64,000 bases of DNA from an unicellular cyanobacterium SU3 (GTDB lineage Bacteria; Cyanobacteriota; Cyanobacteriia; Cyanobacteriales; Microcystaceae). The position numbers and the translations under genes were made by a program. Positions 46,304 to 54,375 of the stretch are shown piece after piece; the stretch's first letter is position 1; each line of letters begins with the position of its first letter. Where the stretch lies: the NCBI GenBank assembly GCA_002172675.1, contig NETF01000208.1, positions 1 through 64,000 on the forward strand. Direction: 5' to 3'. The notes under the pieces are model-generated. The model was not told the origin of the DNA. It ran no database searches and saw only the letters and a list, made by a program, of their open reading frames with translations.

Positions 46304-47818
46304 ATGACTCAAGAGAACGAACTAGATTATATTGAGAAAATAGAAACTGCCATTCCAGGGTTTGATTTTTTGTCTGAAGGAGGACTTCCCAAAGGACGGG
46401 CTACATTAGTCGCTGGAACTGCCGGAAGTTCCAAAACGGTTTTTGCTTGTCAATTTTTAGCCGAAGGAATTAAACGAGGGGAAAATGGCGTTTTTATTAC
46501 CTTTGAAGAACCCCCCAAAGCCTTACGACGGAATATGCGAGGGTTTGGCTGGAATATTGCTCAATGGGAACTAGAAAGAAAATGGGCGTTTGTGGATGCG
46601 TCTCCCCAACCCGGCGAACCGATGATGGTGACAGGAGACTACGATCTCGGTGCTTTGATCGCCCGCGTTGAATTCGCTATCCGTAAGTATAACGCCCAAC
46701 GGGTTTCTATGGACTCTTTAGGGGCGATTTTTAGTCACTTAAGCGATAGCGCACAAGTGAGAAGCGATCTCTTCCGTTTGGCCTCAGCCTTACGGGAGTT
46801 AGGAGTCACCGCCATTATGACGGCAGAAAGAACAAAAGAATATGGAGGAATTAGTCGGTTTGGAGTCGAGGAATTTGTAGCCGATAATGTGGTCATTTTA
46901 CGCAACGTTTTAGCCGACGAAAAACGTCGCCGTACCATTGAAATTTTGAAATATCGCGGAACGGATCACCAAAAAGGAGAATATCCTTTTACCATCATTC
47001 CAGGTCGTGGGGTGGTCATTATTCCTTTATCGGCTATTGTATTAGAACAAAAATCCTCTAACATTCGCATCACTTCTGGTAGTTACGAACTAGATAGAAT
47101 GTGTGGGGGTGGATTTTTCCGAGATTCGATCATTTTAGTCTCTGGGGCAACTGGAACGGGAAAAACCCTCATGGTGACGGAATTTATGGCGGGTGGAGTG
47201 GTTAATGACGAACGATGTTTGATTTTTGCCTTTGAAGAAAGCAGAGAACAACTCTTTCGCAATGCCACCGGTTGGGGGGTAGATTTTCGCGAAATGGAAA
47301 AACAAGGTAAGTTAAAAGTAGTCTGTCGTTATCCAGAAACCACAGGGTTAGAAAATCATCTAATCAATATGAAAGAAACCATCGAAACCTTTAAACCCAA
47401 CCGAGTGGCGGTTGATAGTTTATCGGCGTTAGAACGGGTTTCTACTCTAAAGGGATTTCGAGAGTTTATTATTGGTTTAACTTCTTTTATTAAACAGCAA
47501 GAAATTGGCGGTTTATTTACTTCTACGACCCCCACTTTATTAGGAGGATCATCCATTACAGAAGCACATATTTCTACCATTACCGATTCTATTATTTTAC
47601 TGCGTTACGTCGAAATGTATGGAGAAATGCGTCGCGGTATCACTGTCTTAAAAATGCGCGGTTCAATGCACGATAAAGATATTCGAGAATTTTCTATTGA
47701 TAATGAAGGAATGCACATCGGTAAACCCTTTCGTAATGTAACCGGTATTTTATCCGGTTCGCCGATGTATACAGCACAAAACGAAGTAGAAAGATTAAGT
47801 AATTTGTTTGAAGAGTAA
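46304..47818 (+). CDS. kaiC3: Circadian clock ATPase/kinase KaiC (KaiC3-like)
   Basis: The 504-residue protein has two RecA-like halves. CI has P-loop GTAGSSKT, with Ser in place of the usual Gly before Lys, and catalytic TFEEPP. CII has an orthodox GATGTGKT and FAFEES. The autophosphorylation pair is present as Ser424/Thr425 in EAHISTITD, with Thr419 equivalent to T426 of Synechococcus KaiC. CI is often described as using REKR-type contacts; here MTAERTKEYG and ADEKRRRTIE are visible. The C-terminal tail is short (ends SNLFEE), about 15 residues less than KaiC1, which may change KaiA binding. Similarity of style points to KaiC3. Confidence 0.92.
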   Translation: MTQENELDYIEKIETAIPGFDFLSEGGLPKGRATLVAGTAGSSKTVFACQFLAEGIKRGENGVFITFEEPPKALRRNMRGFGWNIAQWELERKWAFVDASPQPGEPMMVTGDYDLGALIARVEFAIRKYNAQRVSMDSLGAIFSHLSDSAQVRSDLFRLASALRELGVTAIMTAERTKEYGGISRFGVEEFVADNVVILRNVLADEKRRRTIEILKYRGTDHQKGEYPFTIIPGRGVVIIPLSAIVLEQKSSNIRITSGSYELDRMCGGGFFRDSIILVSGATGTGKTLMVTEFMAGGVVNDERCLIFAFEESREQLFRNATGWGVDFREMEKQGKLKVVCRYPETTGLENHLINMKETIETFKPNRVAVDSLSALERVSTLKGFREFIIGLTSFIKQQEIGGLFTSTTPTLLGGSSITEAHISTITDSIILLRYVEMYGEMRRGITVLKMRGSMHDKDIREFSIDNEGMHIGKPFRNVTGILSGSPMYTAQNEVERLSNLFEE

Positions 47819-47880
47819 GAGTAGATTAAGACATGACAAACAGTTGAAACCTTTGTGAATTCTACTTTTGCCTTTTGCCT

Positions 47881-47930
47881 GTCTTGGTGAGCTACCCAGT
47901 GCGTCTTACGAAGAGGGGGGGTCTCACCGC
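47881..47930 (+). repeat. Dispersed palindromic repeat, copy 3, flanked by 16-bp direct repeats
   Basis: GTCTTGGTGAGCTACCC through GGGGGGTCTCACCGC matches the ends of copies 1 and 2 in shortened form. On both sides stands the same 16-bp sequence CTTTTGCCTTTTGCCT (47865-47880 and 47930-47945). This looks like an insertion into that tract, or one that copied it. The rest of 47819-48053 has no gene. Confidence 0.65.
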
Positions 47931-48053
47931 TTTTGCCTTTTGCCTATCTTCACTCGCTAATTTTATCAAAGGTGCAAGATTATGAGTGTTCCCTTTCTCA
48001 AAAGGCGTTATCCTAAATAGTAAAGATGACGGTTAAGTGTAAGTGACCACCCT

Positions 48054-49238
48054 ATGTCAAAAATAGAAACTAGAACCGAACCCATGGTGTTGAACATGGG
48101 GCCTCATCATCCCTCAATGCACGGGGTATTGCGTTTGATCGTCACTTTAGACGGAGAAGACGTAGTAGACTGTGAACCTGTGATCGGGTATCTTCATCGA
48201 GGGATGGAGAAAATTGCGGAAAATCGCACTAATATCATGTACGTTCCCTATGTGAGTCGTTGGGATTATGCGGCCGGAATGTTTAATGAAGCGATTACTG
48301 TTAACGCCCCTGAACAATTAGCGGATATTGAAGTTCCCAAACGCGCCCAATATATTCGGGTGATTATGTTGGAACTCAACCGCATTGCTAACCATTTACT
48401 GTGGTTAGGCCCCTTTTTAGCAGACGTTGGCGCACAAACTCCCTTTTTCTACATTTTCCGTGAACGGGAAATGATTTACGATCTTTGGGAAGCTGCCTCT
48501 GGAATGCGTTTAATTAATAATAACTACTTCCGTGTTGGTGGGGTAGCGGTAGATTTACCCTACGGTTGGATCGATAAATGTGAGGACTTCTGTGATGCGT
48601 TTGACCCCAAAGTAGATGAATACGAGAAGTTAATCACCAATAACCCCATTTTCCGCCGTCGTGTTGAAGGGGTAGGAACTATTACCCGCGACGAAGCCAT
48701 TAACTGGGGACTCTCTGGCCCAATGTTACGGGGTTCTGGGGTTAAATGGGATCTGCGTAAAGTAGACCATTATGAATGTTATGATGACTTCGACTGGGAA
48801 GTACAATGGGAAACCGCAGGAGACTGTTTTGCCCGTTATCTCGTTCGTATTCGGGAAATGCGCGAATCAGTTAAAATCATTCGTCAGGCGTTAAAAGGTA
48901 TTCCAGGGGGTCCCTATGAAAACCTCGAAGCGAAACGCATGATGGAAGGGAAAAAGTCTGAATGGAATGATTTTGAGTATCAATATATTGCCAAAAAAGT
49001 CGCCCCTACTTTTAAAATTCCTGAAGGTGAACATTATGTTCGCATGGAAAGTGGAAAAGGAGAATTAGGGATCTTTATTGTGGGTAATAATGATGTCTTC
49101 CCCTGGCGTTGGAAAATTCGCGCTCCTGACTTTAATAATTTACAAATTCTGCCCCATCTCCTTAAAGGAGTTAAGGTTGCTGATATTATGGCAATTTTGG
49201 GTAGTATCGATATTATTATGGGTTCGGTTGACCGTTAA
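48054..49238 (+). CDS. ndhH: NAD(P)H-quinone oxidoreductase subunit H (NDH-1)
   Basis: The 394-residue protein is the 49-kDa-type subunit of the thylakoid NDH-1 complex (respiration, cyclic electron flow, CO2 uptake). Marks include [18 protein letters not shown] near 13-30, [15 protein letters not shown] near 45, [18 protein letters not shown] near 102, and [14 protein letters not shown] at the C-terminus. As in other photosynthetic forms the nickel-ligand cysteines of hydrogenases are absent. A strong terminator follows at 49269. ndhH is unlinked to other ndh genes here. Confidence 0.97.
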   Translation: MSKIETRTEPMVLNMGPHHPSMHGVLRLIVTLDGEDVVDCEPVIGYLHRGMEKIAENRTNIMYVPYVSRWDYAAGMFNEAITVNAPEQLADIEVPKRAQYIRVIMLELNRIANHLLWLGPFLADVGAQTPFFYIFREREMIYDLWEAASGMRLINNNYFRVGGVAVDLPYGWIDKCEDFCDAFDPKVDEYEKLITNNPIFRRRVEGVGTITRDEAINWGLSGPMLRGSGVKWDLRKVDHYECYDDFDWEVQWETAGDCFARYLVRIREMRESVKIIRQALKGIPGGPYENLEAKRMMEGKKSEWNDFEYQYIAKKVAPTFKIPEGEHYVRMESGKGELGIFIVGNNDVFPWRWKIRAPDFNNLQILPHLLKGVKVADIMAILGSIDIIMGSVDR

Positions 49239-49268
49239 AGGTTTTCTATCCATAAGTATTAATTTTTT

Positions 49269-49295
49269 GAGGGGTTTTATCCCCTCTCTTTTTTT
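49269..49295 (+). terminator. Rho-independent terminator of ndhH
   Basis: GAGGGG, a 6-base loop and CCCCTC form a stem, followed by TC and a run of seven T, 31 bases after the ndhH stop. This separates ndhH from the coiled-coil gene at 49336. Confidence 0.82.
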
Positions 49296-49335
49296 ACAAT
49301 ACAATAAAAGAAATATTATTTTAACAGTTAAATTC

Positions 49336-49737
49336 ATGAATGAACCAGTGACAGTTAAATACTCTTTAGAAGATATCCTCAAAAAGATCGATGATAAACT
49401 CGATAGAATGGAAGAAGCTTCTACTAAACGATTTGAAAAGTTGGAGTCCAAGTTAGAGAGTAACCAAAGAGACTTTGAGCAGAAATTAGATACTCTTCAA
49501 ACAGATGTTAATCAGAAATTAGATAGTTTCCAGAGAGATGTTAATCAGAAATTAGATACTCTCCAAAAAGATGTTACAGATTTAAAAGTAGGACAAGCAA
49601 AATTAGAAGAAAAAGTGGAAGGTTTAACCAAACGATTAGATTATCAAGAGTTTATTAATCGTGGAGTTATCATCGGTTTACTTGTTGCTTTGTTAGGAGG
49701 TTTGGCTAAAATGTTCGGGTTGATTGGCAATCCCTAA
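49336..49737 (+). CDS. Coiled-coil membrane-anchored protein, copy A
   Basis: The 133-residue product starts at ATG 49336; the open frame runs further back into ndhH, but that part is a shadow. Residues 10-110 are coiled coil with three 11-residue repeats of the type QKLDTLQTDVN, QKLDSFQRDVN, QKLDTLQKDVT. One membrane segment follows near the C-terminus (RGVIIGLLVALLGGLAKMFG). Copy B 40 bases downstream shares the start MNEPVTVKYSLEDILKKI and the tail but lacks the 11-residue repeats. The function is unknown; similar small proteins are common in cyanobacteria and plasmid or toxin regions. Confidence 0.72.
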   Translation: MNEPVTVKYSLEDILKKIDDKLDRMEEASTKRFEKLESKLESNQRDFEQKLDTLQTDVNQKLDSFQRDVNQKLDTLQKDVTDLKVGQAKLEEKVEGLTKRLDYQEFINRGVIIGLLVALLGGLAKMFGLIGNP

Positions 49738-49777
49738 ATGCTATAATTAATAGTATTAATAGATAGGAGTTGAATCC

Positions 49778-50080
49778 ATGAATGAACCAGTAACAGTTAA
49801 ATACTCTTTAGAAGATATCCTCAAAAAGATCGATAATAAACTCGATAAAATAGAAGAAGCTTCTATTAAAAGATTTGAAAAAATAGAATCTAAGTTAGAT
49901 ACTATTCAAAAAGATATTACTGATTTAAAAGTAGGACAAGCAAGATTAGAAGAAAAAGTCGATGGGTTAGGAAAGAGATTCGATTATCAAGAGTTTATTA
50001 ATCGTGGGGTAGTTATTGGTTTAATTGTTGCTTTGTTAGGAGGTTTAGCTAAAATGTTCGGCTTGATTGGTAATCCTTAG
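49778..50080 (+). CDS. Coiled-coil membrane-anchored protein, copy B
   Basis: The 100-residue tandem paralogue of the previous gene has the same opening MNEPVTVKYSLEDILKKIDN, a single heptad block (RFEKIESKLDTIQKDITDLK) and the same C-terminal membrane segment (RGVVIGLIVALLGGLAKMFG). A GATAGGAG ribosome site precedes the ATG. The two copies differ by about 33 residues because copy A holds extra 11-residue repeats. It converges on the dead restriction gene. The function is unknown. Confidence 0.7.
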   Translation: MNEPVTVKYSLEDILKKIDNKLDKIEEASIKRFEKIESKLDTIQKDITDLKVGQARLEEKVDGLGKRFDYQEFINRGVVIGLIVALLGGLAKMFGLIGNP

Positions 50081-50090
50081 CTTTCTAATT

Positions 50091-50714
50091 CTAGACATTC
50101 GTTATTGCAGTTTTGTTTAGAATTAATGCTTCTAAAATTCCTAATTGAACCATATTAAGATTCAAAATATAATCAATTTTATTAAACGCATCATGTAATG
50201 GTTTTTTAGCTGTTAACCAACCTTTTCCATCTGTTATCCAAATAAATTGATGACCATCATTTTGCCATTGAAGAAAAATATTACTATATTCTCCTGCTGT
50301 TGATTTTAGTTTTGATTTACCCCCTCCATAAAAATTAGTTTCTATCAAAAATAATTTATCTGATGTATTAATAGCAAAGTCAATTTTCTTAGATGATTTA
50401 TTAACAGTAATATTTTTATTGAACTTTTCTTTAATTTTAGAAGCTGTTGCTTGAGAAATATATTCAAAATCATGAGTTTCACAAATTGAATTAATAAAGT
50501 ATTCTAGAATCTCTTCCATTGCATTTCCGCTTCTATTTTCCCTCCCATTTGTATCTAACCCAACTTCTACCCCTAAAAAGTAATCTGGAATTGATTTTAT
50601 TGTTTGAGATTCTATTTGTTTTAGAAACCCTGTTTCTTTTAAGAAAAATATTGCTTGATCAATTATTTCATCACTAACCGTCTGATTTTTACAGCAGTTT
50701 GCGACTTTATACAA
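50091..50714 (-). pseudogene. DpnII/MboI-type restriction endonuclease, C-terminal part (interrupted)
   Basis: This open stretch of about 199 native codons holds the catalytic part of a DpnII-like nuclease for GATC: NRSGNAMEEILEYFI with the first acidic residue, then KIDFAINTSDKLFLIETNFY as the D...E-x-N nuclease core, then GKSKLKSTAGEYS. The first eight codons come from the inserted 91-bp element, read from a TTG. The other half is at 50751-51125 in the same frame. Removing the element and one TA rejoins the halves exactly (FFFD-KNQTVSDE). It is an inactive gene unless the pieces reassemble. Confidence 0.85.
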
Positions 50715-50782
50715 TACAAGAAGTTAAGGTGTGAAACCGTAGGATCAGTTTTAGTTGTACTTCAATGACTCGCAAACTGCTG
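50692..50782. mobile_element. 91-bp MITE-like element inserted in the DpnII-type gene
   Basis: The ends are perfect 13-bp inverted repeats, CAGCAGTTTGCGA (50692-50704) and TCGCAAACTGCTG (50770-50782). A TA dinucleotide flanks each side (50690-50691 and 50783-50784), as expected for target duplication by IS630/Tc1-mariner-type transposases. The interior has no coding potential and carries several in-frame stops on the nuclease strand. Precise removal of element plus one TA restores the reading frame. A related fragment lies at 44235. Confidence 0.88.
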
Positions 50783-51125
50783 TATCAAAAAAGAAGTCTT
50801 GATATTGAAATTTTCCATCTTGATATTCTGTTAAAAGTTTAAAAGATGTATTTCGACAAGCAATTAACGCAGGAACGATATGTACTAATTTAGGATGTTC
50901 TTGAAATAAAATTTTTGTTTCTTTTTCTATATCATCTTTTCCTACTAAGTAGTTTAATAAATTAAGACTAATTTCGACATCTCGAAAATTACAATTGACT
51001 TTTTCCCAATTAATAAAATAATCCCATTTGAAAATAGATGGTTGGAGATTATTGATCAAATAATCAAATACTTGATCAGAGTTATAACAACTGATAATAT
51101 CAGAAAAAATAGAACTATGTTTCAT
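50751..51125 (-). pseudogene. DpnII/MboI-type restriction endonuclease, N-terminal part (interrupted)
   Basis: About 114 native codons of the N-terminal domain are present, from ATG 51125 to FQYQDFFFD, followed by ten codons of inserted element and a stop. The opening SIFSDIISCYNSDQVFDYL and the mid part NVLLNYLVGKD-like segment fit the DpnII/MboI N-terminal region. The methylase relic ends 4 bases upstream (51130), giving the normal methylase-then-nuclease order on the minus strand. See the C-terminal half at 50091. Confidence 0.83.
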
Positions 51126-51129
51126 GATT

Positions 51130-51942
51130 TTAATAATTAGTAACTAAGATTTCTCTTATTTTTCCTCGCTTACTTCCTTTAGAATTAATCATCCTTGATG
51201 CTAAAATACGACTAATATTAAAGTCTTGGTATAATTCATCAAAGAAAGGATCATCAACATAATTAGTCGGATCTGAATTACTCAACATTTGTAATGCACC
51301 TTGATTAGATGTTTTAACAAATATATTCCTTAATCTTCTTTGTTCATCATCATTAAATTCTAAGGAACTATAAGCATTAAAATTTGCAGTTTCGCTAATC
51401 GGACGATAGGGAGGATCATAATAAATAAAGGTAGATTTATCAGCATAGTTGAGAACTTATGCAAAATCTGTGTGTTTAATTTCAGCAATTTTAAAAGCTT
51501 GACTAACAGCGCGTAAATTATTTTCATTGAGTATTTTAGGATTGTTATAACGACCGATTGGTACATTAAAATAGCCTTTACTATTGACTCTATATAACCC
51601 ATTAAAACAAGTTTTATTTAAAAATATTGTGTAATCTGCTCTTTTTATCCACTCTTTTTTATAATCATTAGCATCAGCTTTTTTATCAAACCTATTATAA
51701 TCATCTCTCACTTGATAATAAAATTCTTTTCTTTTTTCAGTATCTAAGTCAAGATATTGTCTTTCTAACGGTTCTAATTCTTTAATGAGATCCTCTACAT
51801 CGTTTTGAATCACCTTATAAAGAATAATTAATTCTGGATTTTTGTCAAAAAGATAAGCTTTTTCACCTTTAAAATTAGAATAAATATCAAAAAAAACTGC
51901 ACCTCCTCCAAAAACAGGTTCTATATAGGTTTTAATTTGGCC
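51130..51942 (-). pseudogene. Dam/DpnM-type GATC adenine methylase, decayed
   Basis: The minus strand reads the Dam family order. EPVFGGGAVFFDIYS (AdoMet-binding F-x-G-G-G part) comes first, then GLYRVNSKGYFNVPIGRY, then DPPY (51406-51417) in YYDPPYRPISET, and finally SKGSKRGKIREILVTNY. Two faults are clear. An in-frame TAA at 51457-51459 sits about 14 codons before DPPY; it could come from a CAA by one change. The first 25-30 residues with the usual KWAGGK motif are missing, because the frame opens after a TAA at 51943-51945 with no start. It is therefore inactive as it stands. Confidence 0.85.
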
Positions 51943-52007
51943 TTAAAGTTTGCTAATATAGAATTTAGATTTTATCTAGGTCTGTTTCTAATTTTTCCTT
52001 TCTATCT

Positions 52008-52448
52008 ATGTCATCTCCAGAAACCTCTTTACCCCCTAACTTAGCTCGTATTGTTGAAAAGTTTAAACGGCGTTCTGACCCCAAAAAACGCTATGAACAA
52101 TTACTTTGGTATGCTAAAAAGTTAGAAGCTATGCCAGAAGACAGCAAAGTAGAAGAAAATAAAGTAAAAGGATGTGTTTCCCAGGTTTATATTACCGCCG
52201 ACTTTCAAGACGGTAAAATCTGGTATAAAGGCGACTCAGATGCTCAATTAGTTAAAGGATTAGTCGCTTTATTAATTGAAGGATTAAATGGGTTAACTCC
52301 TAATGAAATTATAGAAGTTACCCCTGATTTTATCGAAGAAACCGGACTTAATGTTAGCTTAACCCCATCCCGTGCCAATGGCTTCTATAATATATTTCAA
52401 ATGATGAAAAAGAAAGCGTTAGCTTTTCAATTGGGAACTTCAGCTTAA
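52008..52448 (+). CDS. sufE: Cysteine desulfuration protein SufE
   Basis: The 146-residue protein takes sulfur from the desulfurase SufS for iron-sulfur cluster assembly. The sulfur-accepting Cys is in VKGCVSQVYI (about residue 55). The opening IVEKFKRRSDPKKRYEQLLWYAKKLE and the later GLNGLTPNEIIEV are typical of SufE. ATG 52008 is the natural start. It lies beside the dead restriction locus and converges on fur, with an inverted repeat between. Confidence 0.93.
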   Translation: MSSPETSLPPNLARIVEKFKRRSDPKKRYEQLLWYAKKLEAMPEDSKVEENKVKGCVSQVYITADFQDGKIWYKGDSDAQLVKGLVALLIEGLNGLTPNEIIEVTPDFIEETGLNVSLTPSRANGFYNIFQMMKKKALAFQLGTSA

Positions 52449-52468
52449 TTAACGATTACTCGAAGCGA

Positions 52469-52585
52469 AATAATATTTCTGATAAAGTCTTAAGAAGAAT
52501 TTCGTTTTTTCTTTTGTCTGTTTTCTTGTGTTTCTTTAGTCCATCAACTGGCTTTATTTTATTAACTCTGATCAGAAATATTATT
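52469..52585. repeat. 117-bp unit with 15-bp perfect inverted ends
   Basis: AATAATATTTCTGAT (52469-52483) and ATCAGAAATATTATT (52571-52585) are perfect inverted copies separated by 87 bases, between the convergent sufE and fur genes. The layout fits a second small inverted-repeat element, or a long-loop hairpin acting on both transcripts. No clear target duplication is seen. Confidence 0.65.
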
Positions 52586-52599
52586 ATCTAGAAAAAGGA

Positions 52600-53139
52600 T
52601 TATTCTGATTCACCTTCGCTATCACTAACTTCATGATCGTGTTCGTCAGAAATAGCGCGAGTACAAACCCAATTACTAGGAAGAGAAGAGGGCCAACCCA
52701 TACGAATGGCCTCAGGACAAATTGTCATAACTGTTAATTGACAATCTATCAATTGATACCCATCTTTATCACACTGTTTTAAACTATGTTTTAAGATCGA
52801 ATCATTTTTAAATTCAGTAGTTTTATTACACTGAATACAAACCATGTGATGATGATGGTTAGGATGAGGATGATTTAATTCATAATGTTTGTGTCCCTCT
52901 GCTAATTCTAATTCTCGTAAAATTCCCATACGAGACATCAATTTTACACTACGATAAATCGTAGATAAACTAATCGTTTCTCCTTTTTCCTCTAATAATT
53001 CAAACAACTCCTCAGCACTTAAATGGTTTCCTCTTGGTAAGTTTTGAAAGACGTGCAGTATTTTTTCCCTTTGTGGAGTCAAACGCCAACCTCTGGCATT
53101 CAATTCAGCTTTTAGGGAATTGGCTGTATAGGGAGACAT
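52600..53139 (-). CDS. fur: Fur-family regulator (FurA-like)
   Basis: The 179-residue protein has a winged helix with RLTPQREKILHVFQNLPRGN and recognition part ISLSTIYRSVKLM, then GHKHYELN and a histidine cluster PNHHHHMVCIQC that would bind the regulatory metal. A first CxxC is present (near 100-103). The second usual CxxC is reduced to CPEA. The opening closely follows FurA of cyanobacteria, the main iron repressor, rather than PerR or Zur, as I recall those sequences. A C-terminal acidic tail (EHDHEVSDSEGESE) is extra. Confidence 0.85.
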   Translation of the reverse strand: MSPYTANSLKAELNARGWRLTPQREKILHVFQNLPRGNHLSAEELFELLEEKGETISLSTIYRSVKLMSRMGILRELELAEGHKHYELNHPHPNHHHHMVCIQCNKTTEFKNDSILKHSLKQCDKDGYQLIDCQLTVMTICPEAIRMGWPSSLPSNWVCTRAISDEHDHEVSDSEGESE

Positions 53140-53253
53140 AACAAATTGCTCTATACTAATTCTATTAATTAAATATGATAGTCTTTCTTAAGAGCTATTT
53201 GCAACAATTCTTGCTTATTGACAATAATTAGCAACTGATTTGCCTGTAGTTCA

Positions 53254-54141
53254 TTAGTCACAAGGACGGGTGCTACTAAATTGCAGCACAATTTTATCAA
53301 TAGAATAGATCATAGAGGAACCAGACACACTGGGATTATTTACTAAGATGCTAAACACCACCATACCAAAATGGGGATGCTTCATGTAACCAGATAAAGC
53401 TCTTACCCCTCGTAATGTGCCTGTTTTAGCAAAGACAGTTCCTTGTGCGGGGGTTCCTTTCATGCGGTTGCGAAGAGTTCCTGTGACCCCTGCAACGGGT
53501 AAAGAACTGTAAAAGACATCTCGATTAGGAGTATAGTACATCGATCGCAGGGTTGTCACCAAAGAGCGAGGAGTTGCCACATTGCGACGAGATAACCCTG
53601 AACCATCAACTTGACGAAAAGCATTAGGAAGCACCCCTAATTTGCCTAAGGCACTCTTAGCTGCTTGTTGTCCCCCAATGTGACGTAAGAGAGTGTCAGC
53701 ATAATAGTTGTTACTTCTAACATTGGTGACATTAACCCAAGATTGTAGAGATTTTGAGCCTATTTTCGATTGAGGGGTTTTTAATTGCAGTGCAGCAGCC
53801 GTGGTAAAGATTTTATTATTAGACGCAGGGATAAAATGTCTATCTGCATTATGGCTGTATAAAACCGTGCCATCATCTAATTTTTCCACCAAAATTCCCC
53901 AATGTTTTTGGTAGGGACTGATGATATTATCAATAACTGGTGTAATTAAAGCTGAACAACTTCCAGACGTATTATTTTCTGGGGGTGGAACAAAAATCTC
54001 GATAGGACTGTCTGAAACGGGAGCCGGTTCTGGATTATTAAGAAGGGGTCTTAATTCGTTACCGACACTAGGATTAATTGCGGTTAAAGATGTAGTAGCC
54101 ACAATGGCTAAAGTTGGGAGCCAAGAACGGGTTAAGCGCAT
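53254..54141 (-). CDS. Short PBP4/DacB-type D-Ala-D-Ala carboxypeptidase (S13)
   Basis: The 295-residue protein has a signal segment (LAIVATTSLTAINPSVG). The three penicillin-binding motifs are present: SxxK at Ser107-Lys110 (ASNNK), SNN at 143-145, and KTG at 239-241. In E. coli PBP4 more than 200 residues separate the first two motifs, while here only about 36 do. The extra surface domains II and III are thus missing, and the enzyme is a compact core. A catalytically inert or specialised role is possible. It is followed by fur at a distance of 115 bases on the same strand. Confidence 0.82.
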   Translation of the reverse strand: MRLTRSWLPTLAIVATTSLTAINPSVGNELRPLLNNPEPAPVSDSPIEIFVPPPENNTSGSCSALITPVIDNIISPYQKHWGILVEKLDDGTVLYSHNADRHFIPASNNKIFTTAAALQLKTPQSKIGSKSLQSWVNVTNVRSNNYYADTLLRHIGGQQAAKSALGKLGVLPNAFRQVDGSGLSRRNVATPRSLVTTLRSMYYTPNRDVFYSSLPVAGVTGTLRNRMKGTPAQGTVFAKTGTLRGVRALSGYMKHPHFGMVVFSILVNNPSVSGSSMIYSIDKIVLQFSSTRPCD

Positions 54142-54375
54142 AATTGTAATGTTTCTGTCACTACCTCACTGGCTTACTCAAAGGTATAGCTAGTAATTTA
54201 GGAACTAATAGGAGTAAGACGTTTTACTCACGAAACCTTAACTCATGTTTCTGTATAAGTCAAGGGAGACAACACAGAAGAAATTGTTCACACTGAGTCT
54301 GTTATAACGTTTTTGCTTTTTTTCTTTAATTTTATTAATTAAGTTTTATGAAGAATAATTTTAATCAGCTAAAGA

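Noticed and set aside
49078-49335. Upstream extension of the coiled-coil frame into ndhH
   Set aside because: It overlaps the ndhH 3' end and its terminator. The paralogue starts at the equivalent of ATG 49336.
51360-51602. 80-codon hydrophobic frame inside the dam relic
   Set aside because: It is an alternate frame of the decayed methylase; the true frame gives clear Dam motifs on both sides of the stop.
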